From the NCBI GenBank assembly GCA_948567375.1, contig OX419756.1, forward strand, positions 24,876,333-24,940,332: DNA of 64,000 bases. The letters are read 5' to 3'. Origin of the DNA: Lunularia cruciata (taxonomy: Eukaryota; Streptophyta; Marchantiopsida; Lunulariales; Lunulariaceae). This document shows, in pieces, positions 23,966 to 33,797 of this stretch. Numbering within the stretch: position 1 is the first letter of the stretch; each line of letters opens with the position of its first letter. A model generated the notes under the pieces. That model was not told where the DNA came from. It ran no database searches and saw only the letters and a list, made by a program, of their open reading frames with translations. The translations under genes and the position numbers were made by a program.

Positions 23966-24037
23966 TACTGTACTCCTATATAAAGTCCGTTAATTCATGG
24001 GTCACATACACAGTTGAAAACGAACTACCATATACTA

Positions 24038-24252
24038 GGGGGTTTCAAATATAAAGTTACGGAACTACAGGGTAAAGGACTTGCGACCGTAAAATGTTAT
24101 GAGAAATCTAAGGATGACCCGTAGCTCTTTACGGCAACGGGGCTTTTACTCATCGAATATTTCGATTTCTCTCGTAAATCCAAATTTTAATATCTATAAT
24201 CTAAATTTTAATATATTACGGTTTCTCTCGAAAAATCTATATTTGAAACCCC
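24038..24252. mobile_element. 215-bp MITE with TA target duplication
   Basis: The arms GGGGGTTTCAAATATA (from 24038) and TATATTTGAAACCCC (to 24252) are inverted copies differing by one G. TA flanks both ends. The interior is non-coding. The size and TA duplication fit a Stowaway-like or other Tc1/mariner-type MITE. The right end with its flank TACTGCATGCATAATTCA recurs near 25482-25513. Confidence 0.65.
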
Positions 24253-24258
24253 TACTGC

Positions 24259-25375
24259 ATGCATAATTCAAAGATTTCATTAATGTTCTGCCCGACTTGG
24301 GTTATCAATTTTCCTTTTTCTCCAAAACATTATACATGTGTTTGCATGTTACCAGGGCCTTATGTCGAAAACTGAGAATTGTATGCACCTACTGTTGCCG
24401 CTGTTTGATCACGAGGCTTATGGGGAACATGCTGGCAGACAATGTTTTCGTTCACCCGCCATGGGAAAGTGCATGACGGTGAACGACAATGACCATGCAA
24501 GACCGAATCAGCAAATTTAAAGATACTTTTATAAGGCTTAGGGTGTTTCATCTCAGTCCATCTGTATTCCGATGTATTTCGACATTTGAGCTTTCATTCA
24601 TTCATGGACCTTTATCATAAAGCTGACCTTGGAGTGGCAGTTCAACGTTTGATCTCTTCCAATATATCCAGACAGACTTGGGTCCCTTCAAATCTTTAAG
24701 TTAAAGCTCCCTTTGTCAATGAAACTGTTTAGTGTCAAATGTCAACGAAAATATGCTGCATCAAGCACTTTATACGCACAGGATCAAAGTAACACATACA
24801 TATCCCGTGGGTGTGTTGAAATTCATGTGCTGCAACAAACGACAACGTTGTTGGGAGTAAAATACCAGCTGCGTACATCGCAGATTGGAATCATCTGATC
24901 TCTTACTCGGCTTATCGAAGTCGCACATGGTATGTACTACCTTGAAATACTTGTATCAGTGGATGGAGCGAATAGGCGCATCTCTATAAAGTGAGTGCAG
25001 ATGGAAACAAGAAAACCATGAAGTACGTACCAACTCGTACTCATGATTCAAATGAAAAGCTCAATGAATATAACTTACATCTCATCTTGCATGAAGTTTT
25101 TTCAAACTTTAGTGTCGTGGTTCAAAGAACCCCCATATGAAATTCACAACCGTCCATGTGTGTACAGTACTGTAAATGAGTGCTCAAAGTAGAGAGACAC
25201 ATCCCTATCCTCGTCAGTACGTCAAAAGCACCTCACCCTCGGTTGGAATAAGTGCCGCACAGCCAAGCTGCTGAACAAATATACACGTCGAGCACAGTCA
25301 CATTCACTTGTGGTATCCAAAACGATAAGTAGATCACAATAGTCAATCAGAGACGAGAGAACAGGTAAAGAAAAG
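24259..25375. other. Unassigned CpG-retaining stretch
   Basis: No gene, transposon end or long repeat was recognised in this 1.1-kb stretch. Small ORFs on both strands are not supported by any motif. Confidence 0.35.
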
Positions 25376-26353
25376 ATGGCGACGCGTGTAGGATACCAAG
25401 ACGAATGGAAAACCATCGAGCTGGACAAGGGTATGGGCAAAACCCAATAGTTTTGGTATGAGAAATTTGTTCCTACTCTTATTTGAAACCCCCTACTGCA
25501 TGCATAATTCATGCAGTAGGAACAATTTATCATATACCCGCTCTCTCATGTCCAGCAAACATTATACCATTGAGATCAACATCTGTAGCTACCCTTTGTC
25601 TTCCAAAATGACATCAAGTCATATTTATCCTTGCTGCATCTAGTGTAGTACCACAATGAAGATGCAGATGAGTGTACCAAACCTAGATGGAACGTTATTG
25701 CTGTAGAGAAAACAGTTGGTGTTACTCAAAATGCCTTGAGATACCCACTCTCTCATATCCAACAAATATTATCAACAACCATTGATATCATCACTTGTAG
25801 CTACCCTTTGTCCTCCAAAATGAAATAAAGCCATATTTATCCTTGCTGCATCTAGTGTAGTACCACACTCATAAGTGAGTAATGAAGATGCATATGGGTA
25901 GACCAAACCAAGGCAGAATCTTGTTGCTATAGAGAAAGTAGTTGATGTGAGTCAAAATGCACTAATGTAGGGTCAAGCTTGGATCAAAGAGCATGTCTTT
26001 ACTCTTGCTAAAGCAAACAAAAAGACATGCCTTTAGCAAACCCTAGTAGCATAAAAAATGGATGAATCAACTACTAAAAAATACAGCACATGTTGAATAA
26101 TTATATAATTATAGCACATATATCAATAATAATTGATATATCAAGGACAATTATAAACCTTTTGGTCTAATCAAAAGGCAAGGAGGTAAATGATGGAAAT
26201 CTTTCTTAATCTTATGGGGATAATCTATCTTCCACTTACCACAATAGCACCTAAAGAGAAAATTATTCCTCTTCTATCTTGATTACATACATCTCCAAGA
26301 TTGATGTATCAACAACCACAAAATGGGAGAAAAGCAAAGATACCAAGAGAGCT
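25376..26353 (-). mobile_element. R2-like copy C, 3' portion (split by gypsy 1)
   Basis: On the minus strand this is the decayed 3' part of the R2-like family. The tail (25376-25480) matches the family terminus, with hairpin and CGACGCG end degraded. The endonuclease/CCHC coding region is recognisable from the shared words TGCTGCATCTAGTGTAGTACCAC (seen twice, near 25637 and 25847) and AGACCAAACC. The region around these words is duplicated in tandem, units near 25535-25733 and 25734-25955. The extreme right end CAACAACCACAAAAT...CAAGAGAGCT matches the long element near 47055-47090 and continues at 33798 on the other side of gypsy 1. Confidence 0.75.
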
Positions 26354-27028
26354 TGTGTGCCGGCTTGTCTCTCGCTCAAAATAAACCTCTGATGGCTATT
26401 ATGGTAGAGCATCATGGACTTAGAAGGCAAGGAATCCCAACTCCATCATACTCCTCCAAGGCTAACACTCCAAGACTCAAACCATTGTTCACTAGAGAAC
26501 TCAATGAGAGAGAAATAGTTGCAAATGAAAGGATGATGAGTACCTCTTCATCCCTAGTTTATATACTTGTGAAATAGTTATGCACCAAAGTTACTAATTA
26601 TTGGAGGAACTCAAGTTACTTGGCTAAAAGTCAAATAAAGTAAAAAAAGCTAAAGGAATATCCACATTCATGGGAATATTCTCCTAAGTATGTGGTCTTA
26701 TCTTGACCCAACCACTAAGTCAAGTATTCCTTCACATAGGCTATCCTTGGACCGTAGAAGAATTTAAAACAAAAAGGCTTGTGGGTCCAAGAGTTCTCAA
26801 CTTTTTCCTCAAAGCCAAGCATCTAGGAATAATACCAAGTCAACATACTAGAATCCAAAATAGTGGTGCTCATCATTTCTACTTCCTCTAAAAAGAGGTC
26901 CCTTCTATCTTAGCTATGACTAACTTTAGCTTATCATGACTAATGTAGAATCATCCTTTATCTCTCAAGTACTTATAATACCAAACTAAATATCACAATA
27001 GCACATACATACACAAATGGGTGTTACA
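26354..27028 (-). repeat. Gypsy 1 3' LTR
   Basis: On the minus strand it begins TGTAACACCC and ends CACA. It matches 33107-33797 along its full length with many scattered differences, so the insertion is not recent. The open frame at 26323-26577 lies in LTR sequence and has a counterpart in the other LTR (33118-33330); it is not supported as a gene. Confidence 0.92.
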
Positions 27029-27041
27029 TTTACCCCCAGAC
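27029..27041 (-). promoter_or_regulatory. Gypsy 1 polypurine tract
   Basis: Minus-strand GTCTGGGGGTAAA lies directly before the 3' LTR start TGTAAC. This is the expected position and composition of the plus-strand primer. Confidence 0.85.
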
Positions 27042-27252
27042 TGAAATTTCATTTTTTCCTCAAAGCAAAGGTCTCTCTACCTTCTATGATACATCTTCAA
27101 CTTATCATGGTTAATCTTATCAAAGTGTAATCTTCCCAAATCCTTGAGATCATAGGTTTAATTGCCCCACAACTTCTCTACTATGAAAGGTCCAAAGTAC
27201 TTAGGCAAAAACTTCTTTTGCACTCTCTTGAATCAAATGGAATCAAAAAACG

Positions 27253-28407
27253 TTACCTAATCACCTTCTTTGAAGGGTTCCACCTTTTTCTTGCCTTGCC
27301 TCTTGTCATAGCTTTCCTTTTTTTCCTTTGGGCTTTCTCCACTTGAACCATAGCAATTGCTCTTGCCTCCTCCAATTCCATGAGTTGATCCTTCCTTGAC
27401 TTCTCTACATCACCTTCTTGTGCTTTCTTCAATCTCTTGTGAATGCTTTGGAAGGTAGGAAGATCAAAGTGAATAGGTAAGGTAGATTCAATACCATATA
27501 CCAATTGAAATGGAAAATATCTGATAGAATTCTTCATGGTTGTCCTATACTCCCACAAAACTGCATGAATCCTCTTGTCCCAATGATTTTTAGCCCCCTC
27601 AATTTCTGCATCTTTGGCCAATATCATGCACAAGGTCTGATTGGTTCTCTCTACCAAGCCATTGAAATTTGGCTTATAGGATGTAGTTACTCTATGTGTG
27701 ATAGAGAAATGTTGTAGCATGGCTATAGTAATGCTTCTTGTAAACTCTCCTCCTCTATCACAAACAAACTCCAAAGGGCACCCCAACCTAGTGATAATGT
27801 GTTCATAAAGAAATCTCCCAACTTCATCTTCATTCTTCTCCCTTAGTGGTCTAACCTCAACCCACTTGGTAAGATAATCAGTAACTACCCCAATGTACCA
27901 ATTCCTCCTTGGGGTTCTATTGGCAGGACCTAAAAAATCAATTCTCCACTTCTCAAAAGGTCTTAGCGATAGAATTGATCTAAGTGGTGGAGTGGAAGAA
28001 GACTTTCTAGCAAAAGCTTGACAAACATGACAAGTTTTACAATAATTAAGACAATCCTTGGAAATCCCACTCCAATAGTAGCATGGATCTAGAATCTTGA
28101 ATGCAATCACCTTTCTTGCAAAGTGTATTGCACATACTAAACCTTCATGAAACTCCTTTTTGAGTAAGATAGACTCTTCCTTACCCATTGCTCTTAAAAG
28201 TAGACCTTCTGCTTCTTGGTGAAAAAAAATATCCTCCACCATTGTGTAAGGTCTAGATCTTGCTGCAAGTGCCTTCCTCCCCCTAACATGTATCCCTTTT
28301 GGATAGTTACCTCTTGTAACAAAGTCTACAATCTCCTTGCACTCCATTGGAACCTCTTGAGTGATTGAGATTGGCATGAGCTCCTCATATGGGAAGGAAT
28401 CATCCAC
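27253..28407 (-). pseudogene. Gypsy 1 integrase (long open frame)
   Basis: This 384-codon frame is the longest intact coding piece among the gypsy remains. Residues ~60-130 hold the zinc-binding region ending Y-C-K-T-C-H-V-C-Q. The catalytic core follows with W-R-I-D-F-L-G-P (first Asp), V-C-D-R-G-G-E-F (second Asp) and G-L-V-E-R-T-N-Q-T-L (Glu), so the D,D,E triad is present. Then come the usual W-E-Y-R-T-T and P-F-Q-L-V-Y-G motifs. The C-terminus is basic (K-A-Q-R-K-K-R-K-A) and has no chromodomain. The upstream link to RNase H is frameshifted near 28410-28520, so it is not expressed as a normal polyprotein. Confidence 0.9.
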
Positions 28408-28522
28408 TAGCTCATCTGCATCGAGATCATAGGCCCCAAATACAAATCAACATTTGCATGTTTCTTCCCTACCCTATCCTCAATGGTGTAGTCATACTCA
28501 AACAAGAGTATCATCCACCTTG

Positions 28523-29968
28523 CTAGCCATTAAGCTTGTTGAAGATGTAATTCAAAGCCTTGTGATCCATGACAATGGTGGCTTTCCTTCCAATCAAGTT
28601 GTGTCTAAACTTCTTGAGACCAAAGATCATTGCCAACCCTTCTCTCTCCGTGATAGAGTAGTTATTTTCTAGTGAAACCATTTGCCTACTAACATAAGCT
28701 ATTGGGTAATCATGCCCATCTTGGTCTAATTGACTAAGAGTGCATCCTATAGCTACATTGGAAGCATCAATGTAGAGGATGAAAGGCGTATTCAAATCAT
28801 TTTTAGCAAGAATTGGAGCTACAACAAGGGATTGCTTGAGCTCCTTAAAAGCTTTGAGAGCCTCCTTGTCCTCCAAAATCACCATGTATTCTACACCCTT
28901 CTTCATATAAATGGTCAATGCATAAGCTTTGTTGGAAAATGAGAAGATGAACCTCCTATAGTACCCAACCATCCCCAAGAATTGGCATAACTTGATCAAG
29001 CTTGAAGAGAATGGAAGGTCTGAGATTTTACTCACCTTCTTAGGGTCAACTGCTATTCCATCCTTAGAGATGATGAGTCCTAAAAGTAGATCTTCTTCAC
29101 AACCAAAAATGCACTTCTTTGGGTTAAGTGATGCATTTGCTTCATCCAAGCATTGCAAGACCTTGATCAGGTGCTCAAAGTGCTCCTCCTTGCTCCCATA
29201 GACACAAAAGTCATCAATGAAGTCTCTCACAAATTTCCTTATGAAATGTTCAAACACCTTGTTCATGAACCATTGGAATGTGGCTTGAGCATTGAAAAGC
29301 CCAAAAGGTATGACCTTGAAAGCATAAGTCCCCCAAGGTGTGGTGAATGTCGTGATTTTTCAATGCTTTGGTGCAATCTTGATTTGGTTATACTCACTAT
29401 AACCATCTCCAAAATTGTACCTCTCATGACTTGCAACCTCCTCCAAGATTTCATCAATGAATGGCAAAGGGTAATGGTCCTTCTTAGTAACAGCATTGAG
29501 CTTCTTGTAATCCATACATACCCAAAGCTTCCCATTATTTTTCTTCACAATTAAAATTGGAGACACCCATTTTGAATTCTCCATCTCAGAGATAAATCCA
29601 ACCTCCTTGAGCTTATCAATCTCCTCCTTCACAACCAAAAAAATTGGTGGACTAATGCAATATTTCTTTTGGCAGATTGGTCTTGCATGTGACTTCACTT
29701 CAATTTTGTGCTCCTCCAAGGTGACTTCCTTTAGATCCTTGTAACAAAAAGCAAACACATGGATAAATTTGCAAAAGATCTCTTCAAATCTTACCTTCTC
29801 CTCCTTGGTAACATTTGGACCATACTTGAGGATAGATAACCTCCTCTCTATCTCCTCAAGTGTCAATGGTGATTTATCTGGGTCCTTCAAAACCTTTGGC
29901 TTAGGTGAAAAATTCATACCACACAAATGATGCACATATGAATTAGATTTAGATTCATTCTCCTCCAT
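28523..29968 (-). pseudogene. Gypsy 1 reverse transcriptase and RNase H (two pieces)
   Basis: 29360-29968 holds the RT fingers and palm, with K-W-V-S-P-I-L-I-V-K-K-N-N-G and V-C-M-D-Y-K-K-L-N-A-V-T. A stop near 29358 divides it from 28523-29266, which carries the catalytic motif F-I-D-D-F-C-V-Y-G, L-G-M-V-G-Y-Y-R-R-F, and an RNase H part with I-L-Y-I-D-A-S and M-D-H-K-A-L-N-Y-I-F. The two catalytic Asp of F-I-D-D are intact. One stop codon is the main lesion between the pieces. This enzyme would copy element RNA to DNA in the particle. Confidence 0.9.
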
Positions 29969-29989
29969 GGAAATCTACTCCTCTATGCT

Positions 29990-30466
29990 TGTGTCCACAC
30001 CTAAAGCTCTTTCTTCTAAATCTGATTCCCAATAATCAAAAGATGGTGTATGTAAATGTGAAGTGTTGGTGGTGTTAGTCATAGGAACGGGGACTCTATG
30101 GTTTGATGGCCCAATCCTCAAGTACCCTTTGTGCCATCAATAAATTGTGTGTGCTACTCTCAACCCTGTCCTCCCAAGAAGTAAATCATAGCTTGAATCC
30201 TTCAAGACTTGGAAAGTCATGAGATTTTGAATTCCCATAACTTAAACTACCACCTTATCCATCACCTCTATTGGTCAAACTTGCTGCTTGTTTGTTATCC
30301 CCATCACAAATGTTGAAGGTCTTGAGGGTATCATACCTAACTTCTTCATCAACCTCCTTCACATAGCATTCACAATAGATCCTCCATAAACAAGTGCATC
30401 CTTGATGTTGTGACTATTCACTCTCACTTCAATCTTAGAGGTATATTCATAAGCCTCCCATGGTGT
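29990..30466 (-). pseudogene. Gypsy 1 aspartic protease relic
   Basis: The frame upstream of RT reads I-K-D-A-L-V-Y-G-G-S-I-V-N-A-M near 30350-30395. In active plant gypsy proteases this is A-L-V/I-D-x-G-S-x-V-N, so the catalytic Asp has become Tyr (codon at 30386-30388 on the plus strand). Stops occur further on. The domain is therefore inactive. Confidence 0.75.
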
Positions 30467-32037
30467 TCATTTGGCATCTACCACCCCCATTGATTCTAGA
30501 GCTTTTCCTTTCTTTTTCCTCTCACTTCTTGTAGAACTCAAACCACCTCTAAGCTCCTTTCTCAAGGTAGGATTCAAAGTAATTAGTTGACCCATTGTGA
30601 TGTTAGCCTTGTGACTACCAACATCCTCCAACACATTTATTATCCATTGTTGCTTTGAGATCAAGAAGTCCTCCATCTCAAAATTCTTCCTTGGAGTCTT
30701 TGCTGTTGATGGTATTAAGGTGCTAGTACAAGTGCTCCTAGTAGTCATAGGAGTATCCTTGCTAGGAGTAAATCCTTGAGAAGAATGTACATCTTGTGCA
30801 AAATGAGCTCTCTTCTTCTCTTGTGCCAAAAGTTCCAAATTAAGACCTTTAGAGTTTGAGCACTCCCCATTCTCATATTTGCTCTCAACCATATCTATGG
30901 ATGCTATCTCCTTACCTTTGTTTGGATTAGGAGCCAATTGGGTTTCACTCCCTCCCTCTTGCCTTTTATTGGCTCTCTCACAACTCTTTCCTCCATAGTA
31001 AGTGGAATTTGGCAATTCTTTTGGATGTGACCTCTTCCTCCACAATTGAAAAAATTTCTATCATTGAAATTGTTGGTTGGTTGGCCTCCTCTATATGGAT
31101 ATTTTCCATAGCTCCTAGGCACTCTCCCTACATTTTGATCTGCCTCTTTCTTCTCCCATTGTTGCACTACTTGAGATATGTAAGTTGTTTTATGATGGTT
31201 TGAAGTAGATCTTTTGATAGAGGTGCAAGAATTGGAGCAACTACTACTTGTAATGCAACCCTTTCCACCAAAGCATCAAAATTTCCACTATACTTGTAGC
31301 CTTGAGGAGGATGCACAACCTCCTTCACCACCAAATCACTCTCATCCTCTACAAACTCTCTTCCATACAAATTGCAATCTTGATAGCTTCAACCTTGGAA
31401 GAAGGTTTCTCATATCTCACCTTGCTTCTTATCTGTGCTCTCAACCTTCCCACAAAATCTTGGTGAGTATGGCTCTTATGCCAATCATAGTAGTCTCCAC
31501 ATCATCTCCACTCTTCCTCAACACTATGCAAAATCTGGACTCTAGCTTCTCCACTTTATACAAAGACTCTCACTTTCTCTCTATTTCATTGTTTGAGGAA
31601 GATAACCTCACTTATCTTCATCACTAATCTTGAGAACTAGCTGATGAATGTGATAGTATTTCTATAGTTGCACTAAGACTCTCTCCAAGATCCTTCAAAA
31701 TCTCCAAAAATGCTATTACTCCACTACACTCAAGTTCTTTTGGAAGTCCTTCCACTCCACAAACCTCACACAACTCCTTGGTCTTAGATCTTCTCCCTCC
31801 CAATCTTGGTGAAGAAGGTCCAACATGCAAACTTAAGTCAAGTAAACCTCTCTTTTCACTCAATCTCTTGCTTTGAAAGGTCAATGGACATGAACTTGCC
31901 TTATATCCCTTCTCTCTACATAAGAAGCACTTAGACTCACTCTTTCCTCCAAGTGATATCTGTTTTTGGATCCTCTCAACACTTTCTTCAAATTCTATTT
32001 TAAACTCTCTTTTTCTCAAATTCACCCCTAAAATCAC
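30467..32037 (-). pseudogene. Gypsy 1 Gag region with zinc knuckle
   Basis: Open pieces at 31624-32037, 31167-31370, 30904-31167 and 30467-31045 together form Gag. A knuckle near 31060 reads N-C-G-G-R-G-H-I-Q-K-N-C but the first Cys is Phe. A further pair of Cys-rich motifs lies in the N-terminal piece (C-F-L-C-R-E-K-G-Y-K-A-S-S-C with Tyr in the His position, and C-E-V-C-G...E-L-E-C), which is unusual for the start of a plant Gag. The last piece is a 192-codon Ser/Thr-rich linker to protease. Frameshifts separate the parts. Confidence 0.7.
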
Positions 32038-32159
32038 CTCAAACCCACCCTTGGGGAACCTTGCATAGCCTCAACTTCCACTCTTGATGATCCCAAGACA
32101 AATTTAAACATTCGAATGCTTTTGGTTGCTCTCACACTCATGCATGAGATCTCAACTCA

Positions 32160-32285
32160 TGTATGAGATCTAATGAGATCTCAACTAGAATGAGATCTAA
32201 TTAGATCTAATTAGATCTCAACTAGAATGAGATCTAATTAGATCTAATTAGATCTCAATTAGATCTAATTAGATCTAATTGAGAC
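32160..32285. repeat. AGATCTAATT tandem array
   Basis: The palindromic AGATCT recurs at close to 10-base spacing, often as GATCTAATTAGATCTAATT, with interspersed ACTAGAATG units. Each unit is nearly self-complementary, so the array can fold many ways. Confidence 0.8.
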
Positions 32286-32384
32286 TGTGATGTATTGACT
32301 GGGAGAATTAAAAGACTCATTAAAAGATCTAATTGACCTCTCCTCACAATGTCTTTTAATTCTCCCAGTCAATACATCACAGTC
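32283..32384. repeat. Perfect 34-bp inverted repeat in the gypsy 1 leader
   Basis: The arm 32283-32316 starts GACTGTGATGTATTGACTGG and ends AAAAGAC. The arm 32351-32384 is its exact reverse complement. The loop (32317-32350) is also 34 bases. Perfect identity contrasts with the decayed coding sequence around it, implying a recent origin or conversion between arms. Confidence 0.92.
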
Positions 32385-33084
32385 TTTTGAAATTTTTACA
32401 CTCAATCACAACCCTATGGAGTCTTTCACTGCAAAACTTTAGATCTTTTCATTGAGCCATTTGGCCAAGGCACTTTTTATCCAGCACACATATTTCAGAT
32501 TTGATCTGAAAACCACTCCCTTACTTTAAAAACTCAGAACTTTTTATGTAAATAAAATCTCTCTCTAATTCTTGGGCCAAGAAGTAGAATACTTGGCATT
32601 GCATTTTCTTGGAAAGTTTTAGAACAATACATTGAAAATTGGAGAAATGGCAGACTCTGTACAAATTTCCAAAGAGCATGTAGTTAAGGGAGTAGTTCTC
32701 CTTATCAACTTAAAAAAATTCTAGCTTAGTGCTTGTACTAGCTCTCAAAATAATTTCAAATGTGCTAAATGAAAGATAACCCAAGCTCTCATGTGTAGAA
32801 ATTTCAAGTCCAGATCTCAAACTTAAGATTTTGCCCAAAATCATCATAATCCCCAAAATATATAGTTCATCTCACACAATCTCTACAAATCCTCTCATGT
32901 GTACACAATGTACAATATCATCTCAAAGATATCATAATGAACTACAAGGTATACAAATGAGTCTTGGTTCTCTAATATAAATTCAACTCTCTACTCCCCT
33001 AATATTCTCTCCAAGTGAGCTCTCATAACCTCCTTTTGTCTAATATAGAATCATACATGGAAAACTATCTTTCTTTCTAGAGAA

Positions 33085-33104
33085 GTCCAAACAATGGAAC
33101 CAAA
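33085..33104 (-). promoter_or_regulatory. Probable gypsy 1 primer binding site
   Basis: Directly after the 5' LTR (minus strand) comes TTTT then TGGTTCCATTG. The TGG start a few bases from the LTR end is what a tRNA 3' CCA would pair with. The tRNA could not be named. Confidence 0.5.
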
Positions 33105-33106
33105 AA

Positions 33107-33797
33107 TGTGAGTTGGCTTGTCTCTCACTCAGGATGAACCTCTAATGGCTATTATGGTAACACACCATGGACTAAGAAGGCAAGGAACCCCAACTCCATT
33201 ATACTCCTCCAAGGCTAACACTCCAAGACTCAAGCCATTGCTCACTAAAGAACTCAATGAGAGAGAAATAGTTGCAAATGAAAGGATGATAAGTACCTCC
33301 TCACTTATATTTTATATACTTGTGAAATAGTTACATACCAAAATTACTAAATACTAGAATAACTCAAGTTACTAGGCTAAAAGTCAAATAAAGTCAAAAA
33401 GCTAAAAGAATATCCATACTTGTGGAAATATTCTCCTAAGCATATGGTCTTATCTTGACCCAACCACTAAGTCAAGGATTCCTTCACATGGGCTATCTTT
33501 AGACTATCAAAGATTCCAAAACAAAAAGGCTTGTGGGTCCAAGAGTTCTCCACTCTTTCCTCAAAGCCAAAACATCTAGGAATAATATCAAGTCAACACA
33601 TTAGAATCCAAAATAGTGGTGCTAATCATTTCCACTTCCTCTAAAGTGCGGTCCTCTCTATCTAAATTATGACTAAATTAGCTAATCATGACTAATGTAG
33701 AACCATCCTTTATCACAATATAAATAATATCTGTCAAGTACTTATAATACCAAACTAAATATCACAACAGCAAATATGTGCACAAGTAGATGTTACA
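33107..33797 (-). repeat. Gypsy 1 5' LTR
   Basis: 691 bp, starting TGTAACATCT on the minus strand and ending CTCACA. It pairs with 26354-27028. Its outer edge abuts R2-like sequence at 33798. Confidence 0.92.

Larger units (their letters stand above)
32038..33106 (-). other. Gypsy 1 leader between 5' LTR and Gag
   Basis: About 1 kb of non-coding sequence. It contains an array of AGATCTAATT-like 10-mers (about 32160-32285), a perfect 34-bp inverted repeat (32283-32316 with 32351-32384), and at the LTR edge the primer site. Long structured leaders are common in plant gypsy elements, where packaging and dimerisation signals are thought to reside. Confidence 0.65.
26354..33797 (-). mobile_element. 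Ty3/gypsy LTR retrotransposon (gypsy 1), non-chromovirus type
   Basis: A complete but inactive element of about 7.4 kb lying on the minus strand. LTRs are 33107-33797 (5') and 26354-27028 (3'). Gag, protease, RT/RNase H and integrase follow in gypsy order from right to left. There is no chromodomain after the integrase. The RT motif F-I-D-D-F-C-V-Y-G resembles the D-D-F-S-V-F-G signature of Athila/Tat-type elements, so that side of the gypsy tree is likely. It sits inside an older R2-like copy: the flanks CCAAGAGAGCT and AGCCCAACTA rejoin to match CAAGAGAGCCCAACTA in the reverse complement of the long element, giving a 4-bp duplication AGCC (one copy AGCT). Confidence 0.93.

Noticed and set aside
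22341-23970. CACTA transposon (CACTAGGGGG start)
   Set aside because: The right end does not give TAGTG and no 3-bp duplication fits; TA flanks fit both related elements better.
26323-26577. 84-codon ORF with a partner at 33118-33330
   Set aside because: The repeat is due to the two LTRs of gypsy 1; no motif supports a protein.
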